Origin: an uncultured Pelagibacteraceae bacterium
GTDB taxonomy: Bacteria > Pseudomonadota > Alphaproteobacteria > Pelagibacterales > AG-422-B15
Direction: 5' to 3'
DNA: 64,000 nucleotides
Assembly (NCBI GenBank): GCA_902547315.1
Contig: CACCND010000006.1
Span: 1-64,000, forward strand
Below the pieces are notes generated by a model, which did no database searches, was not told the DNA's origin, and was given only the letters and a program-made list of their open reading frames with translations. A program made the translations under genes and the position numbers. Of the stretch, positions 46,095 through 55,452 are shown one piece after another. Every line of letters begins with the position of its first letter. Within the stretch, counting starts at the first letter, position 1.

Positions 46095-47882
46095 ATGTCA
46101 AAAAAACTTAGAATTGGTGGTGCAAGTGGATTTTGGGGCGATTCCGTTATTGCAACACCTCAATTATTAAATGGTAATGATCTGGACTTTATTGTTTATG
46201 ATTATTTAGCAGAAATCACTATGTCGATTATGGCAAGGGCGCGGGTAAAAGATGCCACAAAAGGCTATGCCTCGGACTTTGTATCAAGTGTATTGAAGTT
46301 AAATTTAAGACAAATAGCTGATCAAAAAGTAAAAATTCTCAGTAATGCTGGAGGCGTAAATCCAGAAGCATGTGCTGAGGCCATTAGAGAATTAATTAAA
46401 GAGCTTAAATTGGATTTAAAAGTTTCTGTCGTATTAGGAGATGATTTAATTAGTCAAAAGAATAAATTTTCAGAGTTGAATATAAAGGAAATGTATTCAG
46501 ATGAAGCTTTTCCTGCTGAGGACAAAATAGCAAGCATTAATGCTTATCTTGGTGCATTTCCTATAGCTGAAGCTCTTAAAAGTGGCGCTGATATAGTTAT
46601 TACTGGGAGAAGTGTTGATAGCGCAGTTACTTTAGGCGCATGTATTTATACATTCGGATGGGATGAAAAAGAATATGACAAACTGGCTGCAGGTAGTTTA
46701 GCTGGTCACATTATTGAATGTGGAACACAAAGTACTGGAGGCAATTTCACTGATTGGGAATTAGTATCAAAAGATCTGCATCAAATAGGCTATCCTATTG
46801 TGGAAGTTTCTGAAGAAGGCAGTTTCGATTGCACTAAGTCAAAAAATTCTACTGGCATGGTAAGTTTTGGAACTGTCGCTGAACAGATGCTGTATGAGAT
46901 AGGTGATCCTCAAGCATATATATTACCTGATGTTATTTGTGATTTTTCAAATGTCAAAATTGAAGAAACCGGTAAAGATAAAGTTAAAATCTCTGGAGCA
47001 AAAGGCTATCCAGCTCCTAACCAGTATAAAGTTTGTGCAACTTACGCTGATGGTTTCAGAGCAGGTCATGTCTGTTCATTTGTCGGTATAGATGCTGCTA
47101 AAAAAGCTCGTACATATGGGGAAGCAATATTTGAGAGATCAAAGATGATAATGCGCATGATGAATATTGCTGATTTTGATGAAACAAGTATCGAAATTAT
47201 TGGAGATAACAGTCAATACAGCAAGAAATTATCAAATGAGAATAACCGCGAAGTAGTTCTTAAATTTGCAGCTAAACATCAAGATATTAGAGCGGTAGGT
47301 ATTATGCTTAAAGAGTCTGTTGGATTAGGCCTTGCAACCCCCCCTGGTTTGTCTGGTTTTGTTGGTGGTCGACCAAAGCCTTCACCTATTGTTAGACTGT
47401 TCTCATTTTTAATTGATAAGGATCAAGTTAACGTAACAATAGATAATGGTTCTTCGAAGAGCGAAATAGAGATATCGCCATCAGAGGATTTTGACTTAAA
47501 TAGTATTCAAAAAACAACACCCCCTGAATTTGAAGATACGAATGAAAGGTTTGTCGATATACCACTTATTAAAGTTGCTTACGGACGAAGTGGCGACAAA
47601 GGCAATAAAGCAAACATTGGTATAATTTCTCGTGATCCTAAGTTTTATCCAGCAATATGCAATTTTCTTGATGAAAAAGTTGTTAAGGATTGTTTTGCTG
47701 AATTTCTTGAGGGATCTGTTGAGAGATACTTTTTACCAGGATCGAATTCTATCAATTTCATTTTAAATGATGTTCTAGGCGGTGGTGGGCCAGCAAGTCT
47801 TAGAAACGACCCTCAAGGTAAAGCTTATGCGCAAATACTTCTTGATCAGATGATACCAATACCTGAAAAATTATTGAGTTAA
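46095..47882 (+). CDS. AtuA-family (DUF1446) protein
   Basis: 595 residues. The N-terminal domain begins LRIGGASGFWGDSV and includes YDYLAEITMSIMARAR and LSNAGGVNPEACAEAI, the DUF1446 pattern; the C-terminal part (KVAYGRSGDKGNKANIGI to LGGGGPASLRNDPQGKAYAQ) is the small AtuA-like domain fused to it. Relatives belong to acyclic terpene (citronellol/geraniol) catabolism in Pseudomonas, where their reaction is unproven. Here it lies 52 bases before a LivF-type ATPase and acyl-CoA synthetase, consistent with organic acid breakdown. Confidence 0.88.
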   Translation: MSKKLRIGGASGFWGDSVIATPQLLNGNDLDFIVYDYLAEITMSIMARARVKDATKGYASDFVSSVLKLNLRQIADQKVKILSNAGGVNPEACAEAIRELIKELKLDLKVSVVLGDDLISQKNKFSELNIKEMYSDEAFPAEDKIASINAYLGAFPIAEALKSGADIVITGRSVDSAVTLGACIYTFGWDEKEYDKLAAGSLAGHIIECGTQSTGGNFTDWELVSKDLHQIGYPIVEVSEEGSFDCTKSKNSTGMVSFGTVAEQMLYEIGDPQAYILPDVICDFSNVKIEETGKDKVKISGAKGYPAPNQYKVCATYADGFRAGHVCSFVGIDAAKKARTYGEAIFERSKMIMRMMNIADFDETSIEIIGDNSQYSKKLSNENNREVVLKFAAKHQDIRAVGIMLKESVGLGLATPPGLSGFVGGRPKPSPIVRLFSFLIDKDQVNVTIDNGSSKSEIEISPSEDFDLNSIQKTTPPEFEDTNERFVDIPLIKVAYGRSGDKGNKANIGIISRDPKFYPAICNFLDEKVVKDCFAEFLEGSVERYFLPGSNSINFILNDVLGGGGPASLRNDPQGKAYAQILLDQMIPIPEKLLS

Positions 47883-47934
47883 AATATTGAATAATTTAAT
47901 TAACATAATTGTCGGTAAGATATAAAAGTAAATT

Positions 47935-48708
47935 ATGTCAAATCCTTTATTAAGTGTTGAAAATATTGAAACTTATTATGGGCCAATCATGGCTATTAGA
48001 GGTATCAGCTTTAAAGTTAACCAAGGTTCAATTGTAACAATCCTTGGATCAAATGGAGCAGGGAAAACGACAATTCTCAAAACTATATCAGGGGCAATTG
48101 ATCCTAGAAAAGGAAAGGTTTATTTAAATGGAAGTGAAATTCAAAGAAAAGATCCTGATAAAATATTAAGACTAGGAATGAGCCATGCTCCTGAAGGTAG
48201 AGAAGTATTTCCTTATTGTTCCGTAATTGAGAATCTTCAAATGGGTGCTTATACACGATCAGATAAGAAAGAAATAAATAAAGATATTGAACAAGTTTTT
48301 GAATATTTTCCAATACTAAAAGAAAGGATGAACCAACCAGCTGGTTTATTGTCTGGTGGAGAGCAGCAAATGTTATGCATCAGTCGAGCTCTTATGAGCA
48401 AGCCAGAAATTATGCTTTTAGATGAGCCGTCATTAGGGTTGTCACCTAAGCTAGTTAAGGAAATATTTGAAATTATAATTCGAATAAATAAAGAATTAAA
48501 AACTACAATACTTTTAGTTGAGCAAAACGCCAATATTGCACTTAGTAACTCCGACTTTGGCTATGTGTTAGAACTTGGTCGAATTGTAATGGAAGGAAAC
48601 AGTAAAGAGCTTCTAGAAAAAGAAGATATAAAAGAATTTTATCTTGGACAGCAAGATGAAGGTATAAGAGGAGAGAGACGTTGGAAAAAGAAAAAAATGT
48701 GGAGATAA
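47935..48708 (+). CDS. livF: ABC transporter ATPase, LivF-type
   Basis: ATP-hydrolysing subunit of a branched-chain amino acid type (HAAT) importer. Walker A GSNGAGKTT near residue 40, signature LLSGGEQQML, and Walker B IMLLDEPSLGLSP are present; the MSHAPEGREVFPYCSV Q-loop region is LivF-like. The 257 residues end with a basic tail. The gene is separated by about 13 kb from livGMH. It overlaps the acyl-CoA synthetase start by 28 bases, a coupling known for acyl-CoA-linked LIV clusters. Confidence 0.9.
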   Translation: MSNPLLSVENIETYYGPIMAIRGISFKVNQGSIVTILGSNGAGKTTILKTISGAIDPRKGKVYLNGSEIQRKDPDKILRLGMSHAPEGREVFPYCSVIENLQMGAYTRSDKKEINKDIEQVFEYFPILKERMNQPAGLLSGGEQQMLCISRALMSKPEIMLLDEPSLGLSPKLVKEIFEIIIRINKELKTTILLVEQNANIALSNSDFGYVLELGRIVMEGNSKELLEKEDIKEFYLGQQDEGIRGERRWKKKKMWR

Positions 48709-50504
48709 ATACAATTCCAAGACTTTTTTGGGACTCAGTTAAATCTCGTGGAGAAAAAGTTGCCATGAGAGAAAAAGATCTTGGTATTTGGCAAGAAATC
48801 TCATGGTCCCACTATGGAGAAAAGGCGAAACTAACTGGTCTTGCTCTTAACACTCTAGGATTAGAAAAAGGCAATGTGGTTTCAATTGCAAGTGAAGGAA
48901 ATCCTGAGTGGCTTTATACTGATATGGGGACAATCGGTGCGGGAGGAATTTCTAGTGGAGTGTATACAACAGACTCGGCTGCACAGGTTAAGTATCTAGT
49001 AAATGATAGTGCGACCAAATTTTATTTTGCTGAAAATGAAGAACAGCTTGATAAAATTTTAGAAGTAAGAGGTGAGTGTCCTACATTAAAACAAATTATT
49101 GTCTTCGATATGGAAGGGTTAAATGACTTTCATGATGATCAAGTTATTAGCTATGAAGAGTTTTTAAAAATTGGTGAAAAAACTAATCAAGAAAACCCCA
49201 ATCTTTGGGAAAGTTTAGTTAATAGCGTAAGTCCAGATGACATTGCAATTTTAGTTTACACATCAGGTACAACAGGGCCTTCAAAGGGTGCGATGATTAA
49301 TCACAAAAACTTACTTTATTCTATAAATACTGGATATGACATCTTTGATGTAATGGAACACGAGGAACAATTATCGTTTCTTCCGTTATGTCATATATTG
49401 GAGCGGTCAGTTTCAGTTATGATCCCTTTAAAAACAGGCGCAGTAGTTAATTTTGCTGAAAGTATTGATACAGTTCCTGAAAATATTCGCGAGGTATCTC
49501 CAACGGTATTTATTGCAGTCCCAAGGATTTGGGAAAAGTTTTATTCATCAATTACAATATTAATGAAAGATGCAACTTTCGTTGGCAAGTTCTTCTATCA
49601 ATTTTCAATAAATGTTGGCTCTAAATATAAAGAGTACTTTATTGATGGCAAAGAACCCCCTTTATCATTGAAATTATCTTATTGGATATGTAATCAACTG
49701 GTTTTAAAAAATATAAAAAAACTTCTCGGTTTGAATAACTGTCGTTACGCACTGAGTGGCGCTGCGCCTATATCTCCTGATTTAATAAATTGGTATCTTT
49801 CTCTTGGTATAGATATGAGAGAAGGATGGGGAATGACAGAAACCGCTGGAGTTGGAACTGCATTTTACTCTAGAGAAATAAAGTTGGGACATGTTGGTCG
49901 AGCCGTTAATGAATCTGAAGTAAGAATTGCGCAGGATGGAGAGATTTTATTTAGAGGTCCAGGTGTTTTTTGTGGTTATTTAAATAAACCCGAACAAACA
50001 AAAGAAACTCTGATTGATGGATGGCTGCATACAGGAGATGTTGGTGAAATTGATAACTATGGAAATTTAAAAATTACAGATAGAAAAAAAGACATAATCA
50101 TTACAGCTGGTGGAAAAAATATATCTCCATCTGAAATAGAAAATGAATTAAAATTTAGCCCATTTATATCAGATGCTGTTGTAATTGGTGACAAAAGAAA
50201 GTTTTTGTCATGTCTAATAATGATAGATGAAGAGAATGTCATGAAACACGCTCAGGACAATGACATCCCATTTTCTAATTTTGAAAGTCTCTGTAAATCA
50301 GAGGAAATAGTTGCCTTGATCGATGATGAGGTCAATAAAGTAAATAAAAAATTTGCCTCAGTGGAACAAGTAAAAAAATTCTCATTAATTGATATACAAT
50401 TAACAGCTGAAGACGATGAGCTCACTCCAACGATGAAGCTGAAACGCAAATTCATAAATCAAAAATACGGCGATATCATTGAAAGCATGTATCAATCTGC
50501 TTGA
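48681..50504 (+). CDS. Long-chain acyl-CoA synthetase (AMP-forming)
   Basis: 607-residue adenylate-forming enzyme of the eukaryotic-like long-chain type. The P-loop-like LVYTSGTTGPSKGAMINHK near residue 195, GWGMTETAG near 380, and GWLHTGDVGEID with the DRKKDIIITAGGKNISPSEIE hinge are all there. It activates a carboxylic acid to its CoA thioester. The start is TTG at 48681 with GGAGAGAGACG before it, inside the livF 3' end; no good later start exists. Probably acts on what the adjacent transporter imports. Confidence 0.9.
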   Translation: MEKEKNVEINTIPRLFWDSVKSRGEKVAMREKDLGIWQEISWSHYGEKAKLTGLALNTLGLEKGNVVSIASEGNPEWLYTDMGTIGAGGISSGVYTTDSAAQVKYLVNDSATKFYFAENEEQLDKILEVRGECPTLKQIIVFDMEGLNDFHDDQVISYEEFLKIGEKTNQENPNLWESLVNSVSPDDIAILVYTSGTTGPSKGAMINHKNLLYSINTGYDIFDVMEHEEQLSFLPLCHILERSVSVMIPLKTGAVVNFAESIDTVPENIREVSPTVFIAVPRIWEKFYSSITILMKDATFVGKFFYQFSINVGSKYKEYFIDGKEPPLSLKLSYWICNQLVLKNIKKLLGLNNCRYALSGAAPISPDLINWYLSLGIDMREGWGMTETAGVGTAFYSREIKLGHVGRAVNESEVRIAQDGEILFRGPGVFCGYLNKPEQTKETLIDGWLHTGDVGEIDNYGNLKITDRKKDIIITAGGKNISPSEIENELKFSPFISDAVVIGDKRKFLSCLIMIDEENVMKHAQDNDIPFSNFESLCKSEEIVALIDDEVNKVNKKFASVEQVKKFSLIDIQLTAEDDELTPTMKLKRKFINQKYGDIIESMYQSA

Positions 50505-50555
50505 TTTTCCTCTGTGAAATAATAAGATTTCCTTTTAAATTCAAGAGGACAAACG

Positions 50556-51728
50556 ATGATAAGCAAGCGATTTTCAATTTTTTCATATTTTTTGGTACTG
50601 TTTTTAACGATAGGCCACAATTCTTATTCTCAAGGTGTTTCAGATAATGAAATTATTCTTGGCATGCATACAGATATAAGTGGACCAGTTTCTTCATTTG
50701 GAAAATATTCGGTTGAAGGTGTTCAAATGAGAATTGATGAAATTAATAAAGCTGGAGGCATTCATGGAAGAATGCTTAAAATCATTGCAGAAGATCATCA
50801 ATACCAAGTTCCTCGAGCAGTCCAGGCAGCAAATAAGCTTCTAAATAAAGATAAGATATTTCTTATGGTTGCTAGTTTAGGTACGCCAATGAATAATGCT
50901 GTGTTTGAAGCTCAAGAAAAAAAAGATATACCAAATTTATTTCCTCTATCATCAGCAAGATCAATGACTGATCCTTTGCATCGTTTAAAATTTGGAGCTC
51001 TTTCAAGTTATTACGACCAAATTAGAGCTGGGGTTAAGTGGGCAATCAATGAGAGAGGTAAAAATAAAATTTGTGTTCTGTATCAAGATAATGATTTTGG
51101 ACAAGAAACATATGAAGCTACTGTAGACCAACTCAACGAAATGGGTTTAGAGTTGCATGAAAAAGCAACTAATAAGCCAACTGATACGGATTTAACCTCT
51201 CAGATTACAAAATTAAAAAATGCAGGCTGTGAAGCTGTTGCAATGGGTACAATTGTTAAAGACACCATTCTTGGTTATACAAAAGCTAGGCAGATGAAAT
51301 GGGACGCATTATTTTTTGGACAGGTTGCAAGTTTTCACCCTGTTATAGCATCGCAACCTGATGGGGTTACAGATGGATTTTACACGTTTGCTCAATTTGA
51401 TACTCCAAGTAAAGCAAACTGCTCACCCGAAATTTGCGATTGGATTGACTCCTATGAGTCGACTTTTGGTAATTCGCCAAACATAGGTTCAGCTTATGGT
51501 TATATGTACATGGATATAACTGCTAAGGCATTAGAAATTGCTGGTCGTGATTTAACTACTGATAGTTTCTTAAATGCATTAGAAAGCATCAATGATTATA
51601 AAATACCATTTGGCGACACAATACTTTCTTGGTCTCCAGAAAAACATTTAGGTGCAAATGTTGCTTATTTATTTGAAGTTCAAAATGGTGCATTTATGCA
51701 AATAGATAATAAAGAATATACATATTAA
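50556..51728 (+). CDS. LIV-type periplasmic substrate-binding protein 1
   Basis: Type I periplasmic binding protein of 390 residues with a signal peptide (first 26 residues, ending NSYSQG). ILGMHTDISGPVSSFGKYS starts the mature fold, and the two-lobe pattern runs to AYLFEVQNGAFMQI. AAGAGGA precedes the ATG. It and the next gene are close paralogues (shared GMHTDxSGP, RAVQAANKLL, GTPMNNAV, VLYxDxDFGQE). It likely feeds the LivF/G/H/M transporter; the ligand is unknown. Confidence 0.9.
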   Translation: MISKRFSIFSYFLVLFLTIGHNSYSQGVSDNEIILGMHTDISGPVSSFGKYSVEGVQMRIDEINKAGGIHGRMLKIIAEDHQYQVPRAVQAANKLLNKDKIFLMVASLGTPMNNAVFEAQEKKDIPNLFPLSSARSMTDPLHRLKFGALSSYYDQIRAGVKWAINERGKNKICVLYQDNDFGQETYEATVDQLNEMGLELHEKATNKPTDTDLTSQITKLKNAGCEAVAMGTIVKDTILGYTKARQMKWDALFFGQVASFHPVIASQPDGVTDGFYTFAQFDTPSKANCSPEICDWIDSYESTFGNSPNIGSAYGYMYMDITAKALEIAGRDLTTDSFLNALESINDYKIPFGDTILSWSPEKHLGANVAYLFEVQNGAFMQIDNKEYTY

Positions 51729-51730
51729 GA

Positions 51731-52888
51731 ATGAAAATTATTTATTATTTATTCCTTTCATTATTTCTCACTCACTTATCATTTGCTGATCAAGGGATAT
51801 CTGAGAGTGAAATTCTTATTGGGATGCACACTGATTTAAGCGGCCCTGCTTCAATGATCGGAAAACAGAGCGTTGATGGCGCAAACATGAGAATTGATGA
51901 ATTTAATCAAGCGGGGGGAGCTCATGGTAGAACAATAAAATTTATTGTTGAGGACCATCAATATACCGTACCACGAGCGGTACAAGCGGCTAATAAACTG
52001 TTAAGAAAAGATAAAATTGGATTCATGTTAGGTTCTCTTGGTACGCCAATGAACAATGCAGTAATGTCTGATCAATTGGGAATGAATGTTCCTAGTTTAT
52101 TTCCTCTTACAGCTGCGCGATCAATGTTTGAACCGTATGATCGTTTGAAGTTTACATCAGGTTCAACGTATTATGATCAGATCAGAACAGGATTAAAATA
52201 TCTTATTGAGAACAACAATCGAAAGTCTGTTTGTGTTTTGTATGAAGACACAGATTTTGGTCAAGAAATAGTTGATGCTGTTGATGATCAGCTTGCAGCA
52301 ATGAATATGACATTAGTTGAGAGTGCATCAGCAAAGCCCACAGATACTGATTTCACTTCTCAAATAAAAAAACTTTATAATGCGGGATGTGATTTAGTAG
52401 CTATGGGAACAATTGTTCGAACAACCATACTGCCTTTTATGAAAGCAAAGGAAATAAATTGGACAGATGTTGATTTTGTTACAACTTCAGCAAGTTATTA
52501 CACAGTTGTTGCCGAACAACCAAATGGAGTAATGAATGGATTATACTGTTTAAATTCTGTTGTATTTCCTTATTACGATACGGCTAATGAAATTGAAAAA
52601 AAATGGTGGGATAAATTTAAATCTATTTATGCAACAGACCCAAATACTGGAGCTATCTACGGATATATTTTTGCAGATATAGTTGTTGAAGCTATCAAAA
52701 GAGCTGGAAAAGATTTAACAGTTGATAGCTTTGTTGAAGCAATGGAAACTCTTAAAGATTACGAAGACCCACTTAAACTTGGTTCAGTTACCTTTAATCC
52801 AGATCAAAGACAAGGAAGCAACATTTCTTATTTCTTTCAAGTTCAAGATGAAAGATTTGAAGTAATTTCTGGGCCAATAAATTACTAG
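51731..52888 (+). CDS. LIV-type periplasmic substrate-binding protein 2
   Basis: 385 residues with a signal peptide (first 19 residues, ending LSFA) and the same fold as the preceding gene, from which it arose by tandem duplication two bases away. Shared blocks are ILIGMHTDLSGPASMIGKQS, the RAVQAANKLL and GTPMNNAV segments and SVCVLYEDTDFGQE. Differences cluster in the C-terminal lobe (FVTTSASYYTVVAEQ versus the Phe/His-rich version), which suggests a different ligand or affinity. Confidence 0.9.
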   Translation: MKIIYYLFLSLFLTHLSFADQGISESEILIGMHTDLSGPASMIGKQSVDGANMRIDEFNQAGGAHGRTIKFIVEDHQYTVPRAVQAANKLLRKDKIGFMLGSLGTPMNNAVMSDQLGMNVPSLFPLTAARSMFEPYDRLKFTSGSTYYDQIRTGLKYLIENNNRKSVCVLYEDTDFGQEIVDAVDDQLAAMNMTLVESASAKPTDTDFTSQIKKLYNAGCDLVAMGTIVRTTILPFMKAKEINWTDVDFVTTSASYYTVVAEQPNGVMNGLYCLNSVVFPYYDTANEIEKKWWDKFKSIYATDPNTGAIYGYIFADIVVEAIKRAGKDLTVDSFVEAMETLKDYEDPLKLGSVTFNPDQRQGSNISYFFQVQDERFEVISGPINY

Positions 52889-52901
52889 TTACGGTAGAAA
52901 C

Positions 52902-53510
52902 TTGACAAATAGTGCTGTCTTAATTGCAAACGGAAAAGTTTCAAAAACTAATTACATTAAAAAGATAATAGATAGTAACGATTTTTTTATTAGTATTGAC
53001 GCTAAATTAGAGAATTTAAAAGAATTAGGAGTTAAACCTAATCTAATTTTAGGTGACCTTGACTCTACAGTAATTAGTGACCTTGACAGTCAAATAGAAG
53101 TTGTTGAATTATCAAATCAAAACAAAACTGATTTAGAAAAATCGCTAGATTATTGCATAGAGAATAATATTAAAAAAGTTTTGATATTAGGAAGTAGTGG
53201 TTTGAGAGAAGATCATTCAATGGCAAATATTCTAATAGCCAGCACTTACTCAAATATTTTGTATATTGAGCTGATAACAAGCTTTTATCGAATAATCTTT
53301 GTTAGAGAAAATACAAAAATAAATGCTCCTAATGCGCCGGTATCCATTATTTCATTGTCGTCAGATAACAAAATTTCGACAAGCGGTTTAAAGTATGATT
53401 TGAATAATGAAAAATTGAAATCTTTTTCTCATGGCATAAGTAACGAAGTAAATGGAGATAACTTTACAGCGGAAGCTGAAAAAACTATCGTTGTTTTTAT
53501 AGGAATTTAG
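52902..53510 (+). CDS. thiN: Thiamine pyrophosphokinase
   Basis: Makes thiamine pyrophosphate from thiamine and ATP. LILGDLDSTVIS near residue 50 is the family's Asp-rich catalytic motif, and ILGSSGLREDHSMANILIA holds the second (GxxGGRxDHxLAN-like) motif. 202 residues fits the bacterial type. The start is TTG at 52902; no suitable ATG exists before the conserved core. A salvage enzyme fits marine bacteria that take up thiamine or precursors; no thiC is seen here. Confidence 0.88.
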   Translation: MTNSAVLIANGKVSKTNYIKKIIDSNDFFISIDAKLENLKELGVKPNLILGDLDSTVISDLDSQIEVVELSNQNKTDLEKSLDYCIENNIKKVLILGSSGLREDHSMANILIASTYSNILYIELITSFYRIIFVRENTKINAPNAPVSIISLSSDNKISTSGLKYDLNNEKLKSFSHGISNEVNGDNFTAEAEKTIVVFIGI

Positions 53511-53512
53511 CA

Positions 53513-54649
53513 GTGAAAAAAATTGGTATAATTGGTGGCGGCATATCTGGTCTCACTTTAGGTTGTGTGCTAAAGGGATATGGAAAAGAATGTATAATTT
53601 TTGAAAGATCAAGCGCACTAAGTGAGCATGGTGCAGGCTTATCACTTACTCCCAATGCATGCAAAATACTTAACGAAATAGATATTTTAGATGGTGTTAG
53701 AGAAGAATCTTGCTCTCCTCTAGATATTGCTTGGAGAGATGATCAAGGAAATGTTATAAAAAAAATTAATATTAATGAATTTGGAGAAGTAATTACAACA
53801 AATAGAAAAGTCTTAATAAATAAACTTTATGATAAATTTATTAATTTAGGTGGAGAAATAAAATTTAACCATGAGTTGTTAGATATAATAAATGAAAAAG
53901 AATTAGTTTTTAAAAATCAGGAAAGTATAAACGTCGACTACATTGCGGGCTGTGATGGGATTAAATCTTTAATTAGAACGAATAAAATCAAAAAGGATAA
54001 AATTACTTTTTCAGGCTATACGGCATGGAGAGGTATTGGTTCGTCTGATAGCAAAAGGATAAATATATATCTTGGTAAGAATAGCCATATTGTTTGTTAT
54101 CCAATTAATGAAAAACTCGAAACAAGTTTTATTGCGGTAACGAAGAGCAAAATAAAAAATATTGAAAGTTGGAGAGCGGAGGGAAGTCATGAAGATTTAT
54201 TTGAAGATTTCGAATCCTATGGAAGTTTTGTTAAATCGTTATTTCAATCTTCAAAAAAAGTTTATAAATGGGGTTTATTCGATCGAAAATCTCTTAATTC
54301 TTTTTCAAATGGCAACATATCATTGTTGGGAGACTCGGCGCATCCTATGATGCCTTTTTTAGGCCAAGGTGGCGCTATGGCATTAGAGGATGCATATGTA
54401 TTTGGAAATTTAGTAAACAAGTCTGATGATTTTAATTTTATTAGATATAATTATGAGAAATTAAGGGTGGGTAGGACTAATGCAGTTAAAAGATCTTCAA
54501 GATATCAGGGATATATAAATCATTTAGGAAACCCAATTTTAAAATCACTAAGAAATTTAATGCTAAAAAACACAGATATTGCTATGCGAAGAACTAAGAA
54601 CATTTATAATTACGAACCATTGAGAATTATTAATAATTTAAAAGTATGA
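53513..54649 (+). CDS. FAD-dependent aromatic-type monooxygenase
   Basis: Class A flavoprotein hydroxylase of 378 residues (UbiH / salicylate hydroxylase / zeaxanthin epoxidase group). The FAD-binding GIIGGGISGLTLGCVLKGYG starts the protein, the second motif YIAGCDGIKSLIR is near residue 150, and LLGDSAHPMMPFLGQGGAMALEDA near 275 closes the FAD site. GTG start at 53513, two bases after thiN. It overlaps the enoyl-CoA hydratase start by 4 bases. The substrate is unknown. Confidence 0.88.
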   Translation: MKKIGIIGGGISGLTLGCVLKGYGKECIIFERSSALSEHGAGLSLTPNACKILNEIDILDGVREESCSPLDIAWRDDQGNVIKKININEFGEVITTNRKVLINKLYDKFINLGGEIKFNHELLDIINEKELVFKNQESINVDYIAGCDGIKSLIRTNKIKKDKITFSGYTAWRGIGSSDSKRINIYLGKNSHIVCYPINEKLETSFIAVTKSKIKNIESWRAEGSHEDLFEDFESYGSFVKSLFQSSKKVYKWGLFDRKSLNSFSNGNISLLGDSAHPMMPFLGQGGAMALEDAYVFGNLVNKSDDFNFIRYNYEKLRVGRTNAVKRSSRYQGYINHLGNPILKSLRNLMLKNTDIAMRRTKNIYNYEPLRIINNLKV

Positions 54650-55452
54650 CTACATTACCAGAAACAAAAGCCTGTAAAGTAAATATAGAAAATGAATGGT
54701 TAACGATTTCATTCAATCAACCGGAAAAAAGAAATGCACTAACTAGCGAATTAACTGATGATATTAAAAATATTTTTGATGTAGCACGCGATGACTTAGG
54801 TGTGAGAGGCGTTACCATGAGAGGGGAAGGGGGAATATTTTGTGCTGGTGGAGATTTAAAAATGTTTAAAACTGGTTTTCAAGGTGGAGAGCAGGGCATG
54901 AAAGATGTTGAAGAGGCCAGTGCTTTAACAGGTGCGTTTTTTGATATGATAAACTCTTATCCAAAGCCAGTTGTAATGTTAGCTGAAGGCGCGGCAATGG
55001 CTGGCGGTCTTGGAATGCTTTGTGCTGGAGATATTGTGGTAGTGACTGAAGACTGTAAATTTGCTTTAACAGAAACTACTTTAGGAATACCTCCCGCACA
55101 AATTGCTCCCTTTGTCGCACAAAGAATAGGTTTAGCTAAAGCAAGACGTATAATGCTTACAGCAGCACGGTTCACTGGAAAAGAAGCGTTCGAAATGGGA
55201 TTAGCAGATTTTATAGCAAAAGACGCTAATGATTTAAAAAACATTGAGTCTGATATAATCAAAGGAGTTATGAATTGTGCTCCTGGAGCAAATGCAATTA
55301 CAAAAGAAATTGTTTTAGCAACAAGACATCTAGAGAGAAGTGAAATGATCGATTTTGCGGCAAAAGGTTTTGCTGAACGCATGTTAAGCGATGAAGGCAG
55401 AGAAGGCATTGCATCGTTTATTGAGAAACGTAAACCAAAATGGTCAAAATGA
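54646..55452 (+). CDS. Enoyl-CoA hydratase/isomerase (crotonase family)
   Basis: 268-residue crotonase fold enzyme. The oxyanion-hole segments are GGIFCAGGDLKMFKTG (near residue 66) and AMAGGLGMLCAGDIVVV with the Glu-type catalytic position in ALTETTLGIPPAQIAPF. It acts in beta-oxidation or a related acyl-CoA branch. It overlaps the upstream monooxygenase and the downstream TIGR03084 gene by 4 bases each, so the three are translated as a unit. Confidence 0.9.
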   Translation: MTTLPETKACKVNIENEWLTISFNQPEKRNALTSELTDDIKNIFDVARDDLGVRGVTMRGEGGIFCAGGDLKMFKTGFQGGEQGMKDVEEASALTGAFFDMINSYPKPVVMLAEGAAMAGGLGMLCAGDIVVVTEDCKFALTETTLGIPPAQIAPFVAQRIGLAKARRIMLTAARFTGKEAFEMGLADFIAKDANDLKNIESDIIKGVMNCAPGANAITKEIVLATRHLERSEMIDFAAKGFAERMLSDEGREGIASFIEKRKPKWSK

